From the NCBI GenBank assembly GCA_903863375.1, contig CAIPBT010000027.1, positions 1 to 33,603 of the forward strand: DNA of 33,603 bases, read 5' to 3'. Shown here piece after piece: positions 33,378 through 33,603 of this stretch; within the stretch, counting starts at the first letter, position 1; each line of letters opens with the position of its first letter. Under the pieces are notes generated by a model, which was given only the letters and a program-made list of their open reading frames with translations, made no database searches and was not told the DNA's origin. The DNA comes from an uncultured Ferrovum sp. GTDB lineage: Bacteria > Pseudomonadota > Gammaproteobacteria > Burkholderiales > Ferrovaceae. The translations under genes were made by a program, and so were the position numbers.

Positions 33378-33603
33378 TTAAGTGCCCGGCCGGAACTGAT
33401 CCGGGCGGCTTGACGTGCTTTCAGCCGCCGCCAGCCTGAGACTGGACAGCGGCAACCACAACATGCTGCGCCGGTTGTTGCCGGCACCTTCGTTGATGAC
33501 CTTCCATTTGGAGGTGACGTGGCACTGTTCGCACACTTTGCCGAACTTGCCCTCATGCACGTCATCGCCAGAATGACAGCTGACGCAGGTCATCGACAGG
33601 CTG
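33378..33603 (-). CDS. Multiheme cytochrome c, C-terminal end only
   Basis: The frame is open to the right edge of the window; 75 codons are visible. Two heme sites, CVSCH and CEQCH, sit in a pattern common in cytochrome c3-like and DmsE-type multiheme proteins (SCHSGDDVHEGKFGKVCEQCH, quoted short of one residue at each end), followed by the typical tryptophan (SKWKV). The last 45 or so residues have no heme site and are basic, so the protein ends without closing a further heme unit. It stops 21 nt before the giant cytochrome start and is co-directional, so both are probably in one operon. Confidence 0.82.
   Translation of the reverse strand, partial: SLSMTCVSCHSGDDVHEGKFGKVCEQCHVTSKWKVINEGAGNNRRSMLWLPLSSLRLAAAESTSSRPDQFRPGT

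Overview
The window reads as chromosomal DNA of a GC-rich betaproteobacterium. The evidence is the conserved block plsX, rpmF, yceD, maf, an RsmI-like methyltransferase, sppA, a Rieske protein, a HAD phosphatase, rluC and rne, together with a LexA/ImuA/ImuB cassette and a System I cytochrome c maturation (ccm) operon. Protein similarity by eye suggests the Burkholderiales/Rhodocyclales/Nitrosomonadales side of the class. I cannot name the species.

Layout. (1) 1-2748: the fatty-acid/ribosome block. plsX (partial), rpmF and yceD run leftwards; maf and an RsmI-like methyltransferase diverge from them as an overlapping pair. (2) 2928-6133: a leftward operon rluC > HAD phosphatase > Rieske > sppA. 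(3) 6134-10031: a 545-nt leader with a very strong hairpin, then RNase E (rne) and a canonical intrinsic terminator. (4) 10102-12201: a membrane-bound GGDEF-EAL protein. (5) 12260-15268: the mutagenesis cassette lexA > imuA > imuB, read leftwards from a perfect SOS box at 15305-15320. A DODA-type dioxygenase diverges from the same box. (6) 16179-19299: a small coiled-coil membrane protein, tRNA-Leu(UAA), a short RecQ helicase whose 3' end runs antisense into that tRNA, and two lipoproteins, one of them PEBP/YbhB-like.

(7) 19300-33603 is the most interesting part. It is a leftward gene string that looks like one operon of more than 14 kb. It contains the tail of a multiheme cytochrome (cut by the window edge), a giant secreted multiheme cytochrome of about 2050 residues, an 875-residue envelope protein that appears to combine an AMIN-like region, a SPOR-like region, TPR-like helices and a C-terminal beta-barrel, and then ccmD-E-F-G-H-I. 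I counted 45 CXXCH and 4 CX4CH sites in the giant cytochrome. The heme-attachment machinery is thus placed directly behind a protein that would need up to 49 covalent hemes. The ccmABC genes are not in the window.

My inference is that genes 7 form an extracellular or trans-outer-membrane electron conduit: cytochrome wire, outer-membrane partner and dedicated maturation genes. The sequence shows the heme motifs, the modular repeats and the gene order. The direction of electron flow, the redox partner and the cell-surface location are not shown.
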